A stretch of 64,000 bases of DNA. Origin: Hortaea werneckii (lineage: Eukaryota; Ascomycota; Dothideomycetes; Mycosphaerellales; Teratosphaeriaceae). Below are positions 31,150-44,097 of this stretch, piece after piece. The notes beneath the pieces are model-generated. The model worked only from the letters and a program-made list of their open reading frames with translations. It was not told where the DNA came from and did not search any database. How positions within the stretch are numbered: the first letter of the stretch is position 1; every line of letters starts with the position of its first letter. The translations under genes were made by a program, and so were the position numbers. The DNA is taken from the NCBI GenBank assembly GCA_037044905.1, contig JBAOKB010000009.1, positions 1 to 64,000 of the forward strand, in the 5' to 3' direction.

Positions 31150-34100
31150 TCAGAGCTCCTCATGCTCAGCAACCTCCAGCTGTCTCTTCAGCTGAGCCGG
31201 AAGGATTTCCCAGTCGCTCACACCCTCAAAAAGTCCGGATTGGCTCTCGGCCTTTCCAGCACCGAAGCCCTTAGACTGCCACTTCTCAACCCCCTCGACA
31301 CCTTGCAGCTGGCTACCAAAGACCTTGAACACGTCTGCGTTGAGGCGTTCATACACGCCGTAGTTCTTCGGCCAGTTGCCAAGACGCTGGTAAGCCAGCT
31401 TGAGAAGCCCGAGATGGTCCTTCGCAAGCGTCACTCTGTCAACACCCGCCTCGTCTGCCTGTCCGTCGTTGTCCTCGTCGATCGATACACCGTTCTCTTT
31501 CAGAATGGTTGCCGCGGTATCCTCATCGTCGTCGTCTTCCTCGGCGCCCTCGCTTGAGCCGCCGACGAGCCAGCGTAGCACATCCTCGTGCACGAAGATG
31601 GCCTTCTTGAAGTAATCGGTCGCGATGGAAGCGCTGCTCTTGTCTTTTTCCGCTCTCTTCTGGTACTGCTGCGCTGCACTGGTGTACAGTTGTGCCAACA
31701 AGCCGTATGTCTCGAGGGTAACGGGGTGGCGTGCGCCATGGACACGGCGGAGGTTGTAGGCAATATCCTCGCAAAGACGAATGGCTTTGATCGGGTGCCC
31801 GGCGAGGTAGCGAGAGCAGATGAGTCTCCGGCCCAGGTTGAGTAGGACTTGAGAAGGCCAGGAGCGTTGGGCATCGCGAGTGTTCCACAGAGTGGAAAGA
31901 AGTGACTGTGAAACAGATTAGTACGCTTAATCGTGTGAGACGGCTGTAAGGACTTACCTCGAGGGTTTCGTAGTCGCCCTGCTCTCCCAGAAGACCAATA
32001 AGCTGGTTGAGCTCTCCCAACTGTACTTGGGCCATGTTGATCTTCTGCTCCTGGCAAATCTTGAGTATCTCCTTGATGATGCTGTTCGACAGCTGGAGCA
32101 GCTTGTTGCGCAGGTTCTCGTCTGGGCATCTGTTCTCGCCTCTGCCGTCCAGGTACGAAGCGAGTTCGAACCCACGGCTGATGGCCTTGGGTCCGTGGTA
32201 GCCCTTGTGGTACTGGGCGTAGATGAACGCAATGTTTGCGACATCGTAGGCCTCAGCAAACTTGTTGTTGTCGATAAGACTCGCAAGACTCTTGTTCGAT
32301 GCCAGAATGACGGCACGTACAAAGTTGACCGTCTTCCGGGCGCCGAGGTGATCCAGGATCCCAAGAATGAAGATGCGAGGAGAATCTTGGCTTAGCAGCT
32401 TCAAGTCAGCGGTGTCACGCTGGATGAAAAGCTGTACGATCTGCTCCTCAAGCGACTGCGCCATATCCTTGCGGCTGCGGCGAATGAGGAAGTAGCGCAA
32501 GGGCGCAGCAGCCATGACGATTTTGTCGAGCCCGCTGCGCTGCTTCATGACCCGGCGGAATTGCTCAAAGTAGACATTTTCGGCGATGATGTCTGACAGG
32601 ATCTCCGAGAAGGTAAGGGAGGCGTCAGTGCGGATGTTGTACTCCAGTCCGGCCAGGAACACAAGCGAAGCACTCGAGCAGCTAGTCAGGTCGAACGAGA
32701 ACTTGGAGCTCTTGCGCTTCTCCTTTGCGATAAGCTGGCGATGTAGCTCCTGAATCAGCTCGACACATTCCTGTTGCTTCTGACACATCTGGTACGTCTG
32801 GGCAATGGACTGCGCGCTCTCAAGCATCTTCTCGTCCGACATGGACTTGGTGTTGATCTCGGTGACCGCTGTCTGCAGCTCCCGCATGGCCACATCCGTC
32901 TTCTGCTGGCGGACTTGGAGCATGGCAAACTCACGGAGGTTTGTGAGAGTAGACTGGTGGGCGTACCCATACTGGCTGCGTGACTCTGACAGCTGCTCCT
33001 GATAGACACCAGCTGCGCGGGCGACGGTCTCAGAGCTGGCAGAAGAGCTGGAAGTGATGCGACGCTTGTACATCTTGGCCATGGTATGCTTCAGCTCGCT
33101 ACTCTCTTCCTTGGAAAAGCTGTTAGAGGAAGAAGTAGCCTTGTGAGCTTCCTCATAGTACGACAGAGCCTCCTCTTCATGCTTCGAGCTCTGTGAAGTC
33201 ACACGGGCCAAAGTCTTAGTAGCGCTCAAGGCGATGGATGACTGAGCACCGAAGGTCGCTTGGCAAGTCGCGCGGAACTCCTTGGTGACACGGTGAAGTG
33301 TCTCCCACTCGGTCTGCGTAGCCTCAAGGCTTTGGTAGTATCGGTCGTACAGATTCTGTACAAAGGTGGTGTCTTGGAACTGCTTGTACTGCTTTGTCTG
33401 GCGAGTGAAAGTGTTCCATAATACAGTGAAGGCGCTGATGGCTTCAGTGTAACGGCGCTCCTCCCAGTAGGACTTGGCAACCAGGATGGTAGCCTCCATG
33501 GCGCTAGCATGGCAGACATCAGTCTCCTTGTTGAGGGCAGTCGTGATCTGTTGGTAGTACTCAATCCAGTACGGGTGAGTACGGGCGTGAGCATGGCAGC
33601 GAGAACCCAGCTCATACAAAGTTGCGATAGTGACATCGCTCGTTGGCCCATAGACACGGCGGTAGACTGCCAAGAGCTCCTGGAAGACGCCAATGGATTT
33701 GTCTGGATAACCATACTTGTCGTAGAAGTTGACAAGCAAGGTCTTGGCCCTCTCCAACAGGTCCTTCTGCTCCTTGGGTGCGGTCAATGCAGCACGGAAG
33801 AGACGGACGTAAGTGTCAATGACCTTCTCAATCATCCTTTGCTGCAGATAGCATTCCGCTAAGCGCTCCACCAACTCCAAAGACTCATGCAAAAAGGTCG
33901 ATGTCATGGATACCTCATGGAGAGATGCGGCAAAGAATGAAGACCAAGTCCGCTGCAGCGTCGAAGAAATAATGTCGACCGCCTCAGAGTACCTGCGCTC
34001 CTCCATGAATTGGCTTGTGAGCTGCTTCGAAATCGTGATCGTCGACTTGTCGATAGATTTCGTCACGTTGGAGATGAGAGACTGGAAGATCTCCCGAAGA

Positions 34101-37100
34101 GACGACTCGGACACGGTGTTGGTGTTTTGAGTAAGGTTCTTCTGCGACGTGGCGCTCTTCAGCACCTCATTCGAAGTAATGGCAATCTCTTCTTCGATCT
34201 GACTGAACGACCGCGACTGCTCCTTCTTGGTCGACTTAAAGTAGGAACTCGCCTGTCGATAGATGTAGAGTGCAGCATTGTGCTGTCCCACGCTCTTGAG
34301 TGTGTGAGCCGTTTCAGTCAGCTTGGAGACGATCTGCTCGGAATAGGAGAGCTCGTGGTGGCGGTACTCTTCGGCAACGCAGGTCAAGATGGCCGATGTC
34401 TCGGTCTCCCGCTTCTGCTGTTTCAAGAACTTCGAATAAGCGTTGACGGTCTGAAGCTTCTTCTCATGCCACTCAGTGGAAAGCGTCGTGCGACATCTCT
34501 CTGAGAGTTGCTGCCACAGCTCGACGTAGGTTTGCTCTGCCTCAAGAGTCTTGTTCTGCTGAACATGAAGCTCGGCATCCCGAAGCAAGGCAGACACACG
34601 ATCGAGATCGAAGACTCCACCGGTCTCTTCCTCTTCATCATCGATGAACAGGTTTCCAATGGTACCCATGTCCTGATCCTTCTTACCTTTGCCCAGCTGA
34701 ACGCGGAGGCTGTCGGAAAGATCCCGGACCTGATCAGAGTCACTGCCGTGCTTTTCCACAGAAGCACCGTGAATGACCTGCATGATCTGTGTCGCATGAT
34801 CTTGCTCATGAATCATCATGTACAAATCGGCGAGCATTTGGCGAGTCTCGATCACGAGCTCAGACGTAACGCCAAACTGCCTTTCATAGGCACGGATGAG
34901 GACCAGGAGGACCTTCTCTCGCTGTGTCATGACTTCAGTCCTTGAGGTAGCGGTCATGGGCTCCGTGAGGCTTAAGAAACGAGTCGCGCAGTCGACGGTG
35001 ACCTAGAAGCAGATGTATCAGTAACTAACTCGCTCACACACACAAAGGGATGACCAACCGGATGGAAATGCGACAGGACCTTTTGGCCAATTGTCGTAGC
35101 GAAGAAATAGTACTTGCTAGCCTCGCGGTCGTTGCCCATAGGCTCGAAGTATGTCGCAACATTGATGTAGGACTGCAAGACAGTCGGGTGATCCTCCGTG
35201 AATACATTCTTGCGAATGCGACTGACAAGGACATGCAGCTCTACCTCCTGCGAGCCAGGGAACTGGTCGTCCCAGCACAGCCATTCCAGTACAGGCATGA
35301 TAGTGCTGTCCGGGAACACCTTTTGCAGTTCTGGGGATGACTTCGGCTCAGTCGAGTTTGAAGGGGCGATTGATGTCTGGCGCAGGTGGTAAGGCCAGTA
35401 ACGGACGACGTACTCAAGCAATGGATAGCGCGGGAACAGCTTGGCCGGGTAACTTTGATCTGTGTTGTCCAGAGTTGGCTGACCCTTGTCGGTCAAAGTG
35501 GTCTTAGCATAAAGAAGTGGGCGAAGCAGGCTGTCCAAAGGACGATCCTTGATGCCAGACTGCACCTTGCCTTGATCGATGACGGTCTGCAAAGACGTCT
35601 GGACAATGTTGTGCCGCGGACGCACAATGTCGTTACTGATGGACAACAAAGGCCGAACAGACGTCAAAAGACCATGCACATCTGGACGCTTCTCAGATGG
35701 AGAGTTCTTCTCAACATCGACCGAGAACAAACAGGTGATCTCATCGTAGGTCAGCGGACGAGCTGCGCCGACGATGAATGAAAGGAGCTGGACAGTCTCC
35801 TTGCTGGGCTGCAGAATAGAGAGCAGCCTTGTGACGAGTTCCGGTACCGAGGGCTGATCGCTGCTCTTCAGACTTTGCAGGACCTTCGAAAAGGTATCGG
35901 GTGACTGCTCGACCTTCAACACTTCGCAGACAAGTGTCGCCCAAAGGAAGGACCCCTTTGCAGTATCGTTGATGTGAGCAATGACAGTCTCTTGCTCTGG
36001 TCCAGGCTTTGAAGTGAAGTGCGAAGAGTGTGCCAAGGCACGAATGGCCACCGCATGGATGTCATCCCGGGTATCTTCGGGAGAGATGGTACGCTGTGTG
36101 CCACGAGCACCAGAGGGAAGCTGCAAAGATTGCGAAAGGGCGATCATCTTAGTCCTCTTAGATCGCCCAATGACACGAGTCAGCCTCTCCAAAAGCGATT
36201 GGCCTGCTTGCTGGCCTCCTTGGACCTCGTCGACGCCGTCGACAACAATCACAGTGTCGTTGGCGTGTTCAAGTGGGTGCTGAAGCGCATCAGTTAGGGC
36301 ATTCCACAGGTGATCTTCGTAGCCCTTCGGATCGGCAGTCTGCCTTGCGTACTCATAGGCACGGGCAAGGGCATGGTAAAGATACATGTTCCCGACGCGA
36401 AGGCCCAGAAGTTGATAGAGAAGAGTCTTGACCACGTGAAGTGTGTTGGCCTCTGACGGGACGGATCCAATCGAACAGAAGATGGTTGAGAAATTCTTCC
36501 GAGCCACAGGGCGCTGCAGTCTCTCAATAATAGACCCTGCAAGGGTAGTCTTTCCTGAGCCGGCAGGACCGTTAAGAAGGAGGCATTCGTTGCTACCCTT
36601 CACAAAGTTGACCAACTCCTCCTGGAACCAAAGGCAGGTGAACTCGGCCTGCTGGTCTGCGAACGTAGTGTGGTCCGTACCGAGCAGGTCCAGCACTCTG
36701 TCTTGAGGTCGCAGCCAATTATTCAAGACTTCGATCGTCAGAGCGTCTTCGGTATCCATGCCGTCAGATTCAATCTGGTGGTTCCAGATTGCGTCGCTGG
36801 TCCTACTACGACGGAGACGGAAAGTCTCAATAGTGCTACCAAAGACTTCGTACATATCCAGGCTCATGGTCTGTGAGCTCATCATGCCATGAACTGTCTT
36901 GTAGAATCGAATGGCCACTTCTACGACGAGCGTGAGAAGGTCCGTGTACATCATGCAGAGTTGCTCGCGGGTCTCGGATGTGACGGTGAGGAGCTCGCTG
37001 CGGTCAAGTAGGGAGGAGACCATGAGCGAGCATTTGTAGAAGAAGCCAAAGGCCTTGTCGAGCGCATCGCTGTTCTGGTGACCAAGCTAAACAGAGTCAG

Positions 37101-37620
37101 CACGATGTCGTAAATGCTCAGAAGGAAAGTGGCTTACTTCTAGAAGCAATTTGGTGTGACCATAGCCCAGCTGGGCGGTTGCATTACTGCCAGAGGCAAA
37201 CCCCTGTACCGCATTCTCGAACCCATGAAGGTGGTCAGCGAAGTAAAGGGCACGGATGAGAACCGTGTCCCAGGTAGATCCCTTGTGAGGGAGGCTGGTC
37301 AGACGTTCCTGTCTAATCCAGCTGACAAGGTTGACAAAAGACGTATCCTCGACTGTCTGATACACTCCAGCTCCGAGCTCCGACATGCTCTTTCGCTTCA
37401 GTGCGACGCCGGTGTCCTCGACGATGGGCAGCTTCTGAGAACCTTGAGATCGACTACCGCCGAATCCAGAAAATCCAGCAGAGCTCATTCTTGATGGCTT
37501 GAAACCTGCTGACGGCATGCTACGCCTTTTTGCCTTGGCGCTGGAAGGTGACATCGGTGGAGTGGAAGCTCCGTTCCCATTCATCTGCGGGCTCCTCATG
37601 CCAGTCGCAATAGGAGCCAT
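31150..37620 (-). CDS. Large NLR/STAND-like P-loop NTPase with TPR-rich C-terminus
   Basis: Four exons: 37620-37138, 37086-35059, 35002-31958 and 31905-31150, total 6312 nt, 2103 residues. The last intron has a perfect TACTAAT branch site; the 35003-35058 intron uses the unusual donor GTTGGT and is the least certain. The first 90 residues are Ser/Pro-rich and probably disordered, then a helical region leads to a P-loop GPAGSGKTT near residue 336 and a Walker B VIVVDGVDEV near 443. This is the NACHT/AAA layout of fungal STAND proteins. From about residue 680 to the end the protein is mostly alpha-helical with TPR-like spacing, many charged residues and an acidic patch (EEDDDDED) near the C-terminus. 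No known effector domain is seen at the N-terminus. A cytosolic sensor or scaffold role is likely but unproven. Confidence 0.8.
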
Positions 37621-40252
37621 GGTAGCTGCTAGTGATGAAGATGGCGATGATATGGGAGATGAATATTATACAAGGGGGATAAGGTCTGGAAGTACGTGAG
37701 CTTCTTCAGTCGGTGATTGATAGCAGCTGCAGCTGACAAGTCTGACTAGACTTACAAGGTCCTCAAAGCGCTTGATCTTGAGATGCGGAAGAAAGGGTAG
37801 CTGTTGAAAAAATGCAGAGAGCGAGGGATAGCAGCCTTTTCATGGACCGTCGGCGAGGTACTCTCCACATTTGACCCTTGCAGAGCTATTTGATATTGAT
37901 CGCGGAATCGCTACGATGACGCTCGCGTTGACGATCGTCACCATACTGATGAGGAAGGTATCGTGCATATCTACCATTGAGCAGTGTCTCGGGTAAACTG
38001 AAGGGGTGGAGTGGCTAAGGACCGGTGCATCCGCAAGTGTACCAACAAGGAAATTGCTCAAGGTTCACGGATAGAGGTTGCTGGCAGCGTATACGCCAGA
38101 GCCGGAGCTATCGAAGGACGACATTAGATTGATAGCGCACCGTATTTCAGGTGGTTATCGCGCCGCTCGACGCAAGCCTCAAGAGCGGACTTGCCCAAGC
38201 GAGCGAAATTCTCCGAGCACTGGTAGCCCGTTTGATCGCTGATGCGGCCACCAAGTGCCATGAACGACGTGTTGCTGTGGGGTAAGACCACGACCAGATG
38301 GGTGAGACGGTTTTGTGTAATTACTTCAAGGAGCTAGAGGATTGATCTGCCCTGCAGCAACCCCTCCTCACATCATGTCGCCCGCTGGCCCGGCTCCTGG
38401 AGCAGTAGTGAGATCGATTGAACTGCTGATCAGCTGCAAGTTCGCGTAAAAATATGGGCGTCGATTCGGCGGAGCTGTTCTGTGCATTGCGTCCATACTG
38501 CCGGTGTTATCCAGGGCCCATCAAAGTGTCTGCCCGCAGCGACGAGCTAGCTATCACCGCTGCTGGAACAACGTAGCTGGGGGACGATCGAGCGAAGCAA
38601 GCCATCGAGTCCACCAATGCGAATCAACGCGACACGCGCTGTGATGTAAATTCTTTTCAGGTGTGGTTACCTGTTTGGGTAGTCGCAGGCTTGCGCTGTA
38701 TATTCCAGTGGAGTTATATGCGGCGTGTCGTCAAGTACCATAACGCTAAACCTCCCTAAACGATCGCCACCAACGGCGAGAAGGAGGCAGCGGCTGGGTT
38801 GCGACCTGCTGCTAGAGCCGGCATCCCGGAAGACTTCAAGCGATACCACTGCTTTGGGCGATCCGGCATAGGATGAACTGCGACTCTCAGTCTGGGACGG
38901 CGGTCACTGTAGGTGGATGGATGAAGTGAGAAAGTGGTTTGGTCGCGGTGGCTCAGTGCAGCTTTCCCCGCAGGACGGGAGACGGCGGTTCCCGCTAGCA
39001 TTGGCCGCGTGTTAGCGCCCATCCCGGATCCGGGCTCGCCGGGCCACGGCACATGCTACCGGTGTACAGCTGCAGAAGTGGACAACCAGGCTGGCTGTAA
39101 TCTACAATAGTGAGCTGTCATCGGTCTATCCGCATTAATCATCACTATCACTGTCGCAGTCGGGCATATCATACACTACGGATGTCCCTTTTCTGGCACC
39201 CGCCACGATGCATTCGACTTGCGTTGAGCGACAAGGGCGTTATGCGAGAGTCGCTAAGCTGCAGCGTGGAAGCATCTGTCAGCGCACTACGGTGCCGGTT
39301 GGTACAATGTCTCGCTTGTCTTGCTTGACAGACTCCTCCAGCTGGTCCGTGATCGACCTCATTTTCAGCTCTTTCTCAGAAGCGCTGTAGATCATCTGTA
39401 CCAAAAGAAAGACAGCTCCTTCCCACCAAACAGGCCCCCGAGATTCGGTCAGGCCAAGGGACCCATGTCGTTAACAGAGCTACTCCACACAGGAAAATAT
39501 ACCGATTCCTTTGACGGCCTTGGAGATCCATCTCGCATCATGTCTCCAGCTCGGAAAATATTAGAGCAGAAATGACGGTTGTGACGACTCTTCGTGATTG
39601 GAAGGTTCTTTTTTCAGAGGCCGTTGCTGATACCGCCGGTCTCGACGGTTGCACTAGCCTGCTGCAGATGCTCTTCAGGGCGCTTCTAAAACACCATGGG
39701 CCTTTTCTGAGTTTTAATTGACATTCTCCCACATCTTCTGTCAGCTCGATCGGCGATTGGTTCGACGACAACCTTGGGTCATTCTCAGACTACCTACTCA
39801 ACCTGCAATGCCCTAAACGGTACTTGCGGTGACGCGAGAGGAATCTTGCACAACTACTGTGCCCGTCTGCAAAGGAGCAATTGTTCCGAGCAAGCTGTCT
39901 GACTACTCCCATATGCACGTACGCAAGCCTTTATGTCAGTCTAAGCGCATGCCCACTATGCAGGTTCGCGCGGGGCGTACCGACTGCAGCTTAGCGATCA
40001 CGCTCATCAACTTCCACATGCCTCGCATAGCGGCTGTGGGCGTGCTGAGAGTCATCGAAGTTCAGCTCTGTATCGGCTTCGCGAGAAGTCTCGTTCTTTA
40101 AGCTGCATCAGCCGAGTGATTAACCAGCTTGCCACCGCAATTGGCCATCAGCTACTACTAAAGCTGACCAGACAGCCAGCCTAAAGCTACGCCAGCCATG
40201 CAAACTCCATGTGATGAGCAGTACATGCGTTCGCGACAACGCCATCACGCAC
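37621..40252. other. 2.6-kb intergenic region without recognisable genes
   Basis: It should hold the promoter of the P-loop/TPR gene and the 3' region of the Zn2Cys6 gene. Short frames on both strands (38667-38849, 38756-39052, 39110-39328, 39829-40101) have no domain or splice support. No RNA gene or clear repeat was recognised. Confidence 0.5.
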
Positions 40253-41809
40253 TCACTCTGGCTCGCTTTCTTCGTCCCACTGACACTGCATTAGATGCCT
40301 GAGCGCAGCAGTTCTCCAGCCGGTACGAGACTCCATGTCTACAAGGAATCGGATCGCAGCCTGCTGGTCCCGAGACTTCCGCAGGCAGCCACTCCAGACG
40401 GAAAGACAATGTCGCGCAGTAAACCAAGTGTTCTCGGCCCTCGGATTGGAGATGGCAATGCCGACCACCATGAAGAGATGATGTCGGAGCGTGCGTTCTC
40501 GAGCCCGGTGCTCAGCAAAATGCTCGTAAGGTCTGTTCCCTGCTTGCATCCCCTTCGCGACCTGGAGTACGATCTGCGCAATGTGGAAGTACTGAAGGCC
40601 GACTGCGTGATGTGGCGAAAGCATCATTACCTCAGGCCAACTACGCCCATTCTTCGCGGACCGCGGGGTGAGGTGTATCGGGACGAAAGAGATAGGCTTG
40701 CGCTTATCCCACTCGGAAATGTCCATCTCAGACGACTCCAAGTCACCGTGATCAGCGGGCACACCAAATGCCCGATTAAGAAGGACAGCAAGATGCACAA
40801 CAATCTTCTGCGTCCAGGCAAAGTCGCCGCCCTTGAGGATCGTTGTAGCAGCGTAGAAGCTATCCGTGCAGATGTTCATCGGGGACTGTGCAGTAAGTGA
40901 GACGTAGATGTCCTCCCTCAGACAGAGCCACGCGGCAGCTTCCCCCAATCCTTCTGAGCTGGTAAACTGGGGCGCCATGTTGAATATACGAGTAGTCCCT
41001 TCCAAATGAAAGCGCAAGTCTTGATCATCCATCTCCTCATTCTGCCGTAAAACCGCCACTGCAGTGAGAGTGCTTACGCTATTGGCCTGCGTGCCGGACA
41101 TCGCTGGTATGAGAAGTTCGAGACACTTGTTCTGGTGATCAAGAGCTTCGGCCTCACCACTTGTACCGCTCTGAGTTCGGTAGTAGTGTCTAGCAGAGAA
41201 GGCGCAGATGGCGTGTTTGAGTAGTGGCTCTGTCAATGCCCGACGCGGAACCTCAAGCTCAAAACTCCGCATTGGATCTGTAGCATCAGTCCATAGAGCC
41301 ATGTTTTCGGCGTAGTTGCGTATCAAGCGGGCTTCTTGCTCAGTAAAAGGAGAGACAGCCTCGAAATCGTTGGTGGCGCATACGAGAATGTCTTCAGGTG
41401 AGGTCTGATTGCTCACGGGAGCCGTCTGGAAATTGGTGACATTCTCCGTGACGTTCATTTCATGTTCAATCTCAGCGTCGGCGGGCTGGCGTTGTAATGC
41501 GTCTTCGCCTGTCGGTCTCGTAGAGACATGACCAGTGTAATGAGCCACGAGGCTTGGAGACTCGTCGATGAACTCCACATTTGCTCTGATCGGGGGTAGG
41601 GAACGCTGTGCGTTGTCTCTTCGCCGCTCTAGTGCTCGCTGATGAGCATCGTATCGGAATTTGATGGCCGGCTGTCGCACACATTCAAGACGGTTGGTCC
41701 AGCATTGCTTGCACACTGCGCTTTCAAAGTCGCACTTGCGGTGGCGGATCCTGCAGGGTTCGCATACTATTGCCGCTCGCCCATTTGACGATGTTGCGGC
41801 TCCATCCAT
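40253..41809 (-). CDS. Zn2Cys6 fungal transcription factor
   Basis: A single 518-residue exon starting MDGAATSSNGRA. The binuclear zinc cluster is at the N-terminus: C16, C19, C26, C33, C36 and C43 in the spacing C-x2-C-x6-C-x6-C-x2-C-x6-C, followed by a basic linker (RALERRRDNAQR). The middle-homology region of fungal-specific factors follows from about residue 160 (FTEQEARLIRNYAENMALW, LLKHAICAFSARHY). It is a nuclear DNA-binding regulator whose target genes are unknown. It stands 0.4 kb from a convergently oriented oxidoreductase promoter region, but nothing shows that it controls that gene. Confidence 0.93.
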   Translation of the reverse strand: MDGAATSSNGRAAIVCEPCRIRHRKCDFESAVCKQCWTNRLECVRQPAIKFRYDAHQRALERRRDNAQRSLPPIRANVEFIDESPSLVAHYTGHVSTRPTGEDALQRQPADAEIEHEMNVTENVTNFQTAPVSNQTSPEDILVCATNDFEAVSPFTEQEARLIRNYAENMALWTDATDPMRSFELEVPRRALTEPLLKHAICAFSARHYYRTQSGTSGEAEALDHQNKCLELLIPAMSGTQANSVSTLTAVAVLRQNEEMDDQDLRFHLEGTTRIFNMAPQFTSSEGLGEAAAWLCLREDIYVSLTAQSPMNICTDSFYAATTILKGGDFAWTQKIVVHLAVLLNRAFGVPADHGDLESSEMDISEWDKRKPISFVPIHLTPRSAKNGRSWPEVMMLSPHHAVGLQYFHIAQIVLQVAKGMQAGNRPYEHFAEHRARERTLRHHLFMVVGIAISNPRAENTWFTARHCLSVWSGCLRKSRDQQAAIRFLVDMESRTGWRTAALRHLMQCQWDEESEPE

Positions 41810-42194
41810 ACTGGCGAAGGTTCATCTCGAATTTTCAATGCTTGTGCGAAATGGTCATTGTCATTAGGTACAAAAAAAATAATACATGGTTTTCAAAGTT
41901 GTGCGCTCTATACATGGAAGTCTACCTAAGGTAGGTACGTTTTCGCCTCCACCTTCAGCTGTTCTCTTGGGTGACTAATCCGACTGTGGAGTCCTACCAG
42001 TGCTACTGCTACTACATAATATGTATGTACCCAACTAGATGCGTGTGCATGCTTGATCTACCAGACACGCCGTGGCAGCCTAGATTTTGGATCCAAAAGA
42101 TGAATCTTGAGACCTGAAGTATGTACTACACGACCCCGAACAGATTGATATATGGCTGCATATCGAAGAATGCAAACATGGAGATTTAGTCTAT
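41810..42194. other. Intergenic with two inverted-repeat sites
   Basis: Upstream of the Zn2Cys6 gene. CTACCT-A-AGGTAG lies near 41925-41940 and the 14-bp perfect palindrome TTTTGGATCCAAAA at 42085-42098. The core of the latter (TTTGGATCCAAA) also occurs at 25622-25633. Both are candidate dimer-binding sites; their function is unknown. Confidence 0.45.
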
Positions 42195-43354
42195 CTATTT
42201 CGCGTGCCCGTTCATGGCCCCATTCATCTTCCGCTCACCACTTTCAATCAACTCTCCCTTCTCGTTCCACCTGCTCACCTTGCCGCTCCACAGAGCACTC
42301 TGCAGCGCGCGTGCAATCTCCATAACCTTCTGGCCCGTCTTCAAGGGGACTGGGACAGGACCATCGGTCAGAATAGAGTCGATAAATTCTCTCGCCTCAG
42401 TCTCGAAAGCATATTCGAATCGCTGCCAGTACTCCTCCTGCACTTCATGGGTCATTCCGCGCTTGTCGTTGACCACGACGTTGTTCGCGCGGGGGATCAG
42501 GTTGACTGAGATCTTGCCTTCTGTGCCGCTAACCTCGGTGGAGACATCATGGCCGTGGATCTGGGTCCGGGAGCAGTGGTAGTAAGCAATCTTGCCACCC
42601 CAGTATTCGACAACACCAACAGCATTGTCTACATCGTTTGACTCTGCGAGCTCTGGGTGATGCTGCAGCGTTCCCGTTGCCCAGCAAGCCTTTGGTACCG
42701 GGTTGTCGAGGTACCAGAGCGTCAAGTCGATGTCATGAATGGCCTGAGTGAAAGTTTAGCCAGCTGAAGAGCAAGCGTGAATTTGGGAAAACCTACACAG
42801 TCGACAAAGATACCGCCGTTCCGCGTAGCATAGCGGACGAAGAAGCCAGTAGTATCAAGGAGATCGCATGTCTGCGCCCGAATCATGTACGGCTTTCCAA
42901 TGACACGCTCCTGCAGCACTTTCTTGGCTGCATCACGGTACGAGGCATCAAAGCGGCGGGAGAAGGCAGCCATAACTTTCAGATAGGGATGCTTGTCCGC
43001 GATGTCGATCACTTCCTGGGACTCGTCGAGATGAATCGATAGAGGCTTCTCACACATGACGTGCAATCCCTTCTGCACACCCATCTTGGTTTGGATGGCA
43101 TGCACGTCGGTGCTGGTGCTGACCCATACGGCTTCGATGCCGGGGTGGTTTAGCATGTCTTCGTATTTGTCGTAGATTGCGATTTCGAAGTCCTTGTAGT
43201 CCTGGTTGTTTCGCGCCCACTCCAACTCGTGCTCGAGGTTGGTACATACGGCGACAACATTTGCACGGGGTGTGCGGCTGACCAGGGTATGGACATGGCG
43301 TTTGCCCATGCGGCCGAGGCCAACCACGCCGATGTTGACTCTTCTTGGTGCCAT
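42195..43354 (-). CDS. Gfo/Idh/MocA family NAD(P)-dependent oxidoreductase
   Basis: Two exons, 43354-42797 and 42743-42195, with a 53-nt intron (GTAGGT...GCTAAC...CAG), giving 368 residues. The start MAPRRVNIGVVGLGRMGKRH gives the Rossmann GxGxxG at the expected position; an upstream in-frame extension lacks an ATG. VMCEKPLS near residue 107 is the family EKP signature, and VDCAIHDIDLTLWYL across the splice carries the conserved H-D-x-D segment. By family it oxidises or reduces a sugar or polyol (inositol dehydrogenase-like). The substrate is not readable, and no targeting signal was seen. Confidence 0.9.
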
Positions 43355-44097
43355 GTTGAGGGAGTAGTATCTCAAGGTCTGTGCAAAAGATAAGAGGGCG
43401 ATGAGGAGATATGGGAAAGGATGGACTGGACTACGGGTTCGCAAAAGCAGATCATGGTGTCCTTATATGTCTCCATGGGACTGCGGTACTGCGGAAATAC
43501 CTACCCCGTCCGTCAAGGCCCATTTCGTCGACGAGTAGTTTTGCCAAAGAGGTCGCTGGGCGGATCAATACAAAGGGCTGTGACCTGAGTTTAGTGGGGA
43601 TCACGCGGTTGACTGAGTGGGTTGTAGGAGTGTCGCTCTCCAGTTAGTGGAGCCCGTCCTGACCCCACGAGGACCGCTGCCCATTGCAGTAATTATCTCC
43701 CACGCACGGCAATCCACCCCGTGGTGGCCGCGGTGGCAGCTTGGGTCCTTTCTCCACGTCTTCGCACGTGATCCTAGAAGGGTTGCAAGACAAGTGGTAT
43801 GAGACGCAGTGCCACAGTAGGCGGACATTGTTTCGTGGAATTATGTCTCTTGCCAATGCATTCAAGTGATCAGTACGAGAGATGGAGTGTTCGTGCTTGC
43901 GTTAAGCTGGCGTGACTTCGGACAGGTCGCAACGCGGGAGGCACCGAAGGTCCGACGTCAGTCCTCCCACCTTCAGTAAATAGTTTCCCGCCGTGCAGTT
44001 CAGTACCGGGTAAATAGAGAGGGAAAAGATCTCTCAGACTTCTCTGTAATTGACAAACCCAACACACCCCTCCTCACGCCCCGGGCTCCTTTCCACC
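43355..44097. other. Divergent intergenic region between the oxidoreductase and GET2
   Basis: 743 bp presumably holding both promoters. No gene was seen in it. A GC-rich near-palindrome (CCACCCCGTGGTGG-like) stands near 43717-43731. Confidence 0.5.

Noticed and set aside
31500..32129. Separate gene overlapping the end of the NLR-like gene
   Set aside because: It is a shadow frame; removing the 31906-31957 intron gives a continuous frame for the large protein.
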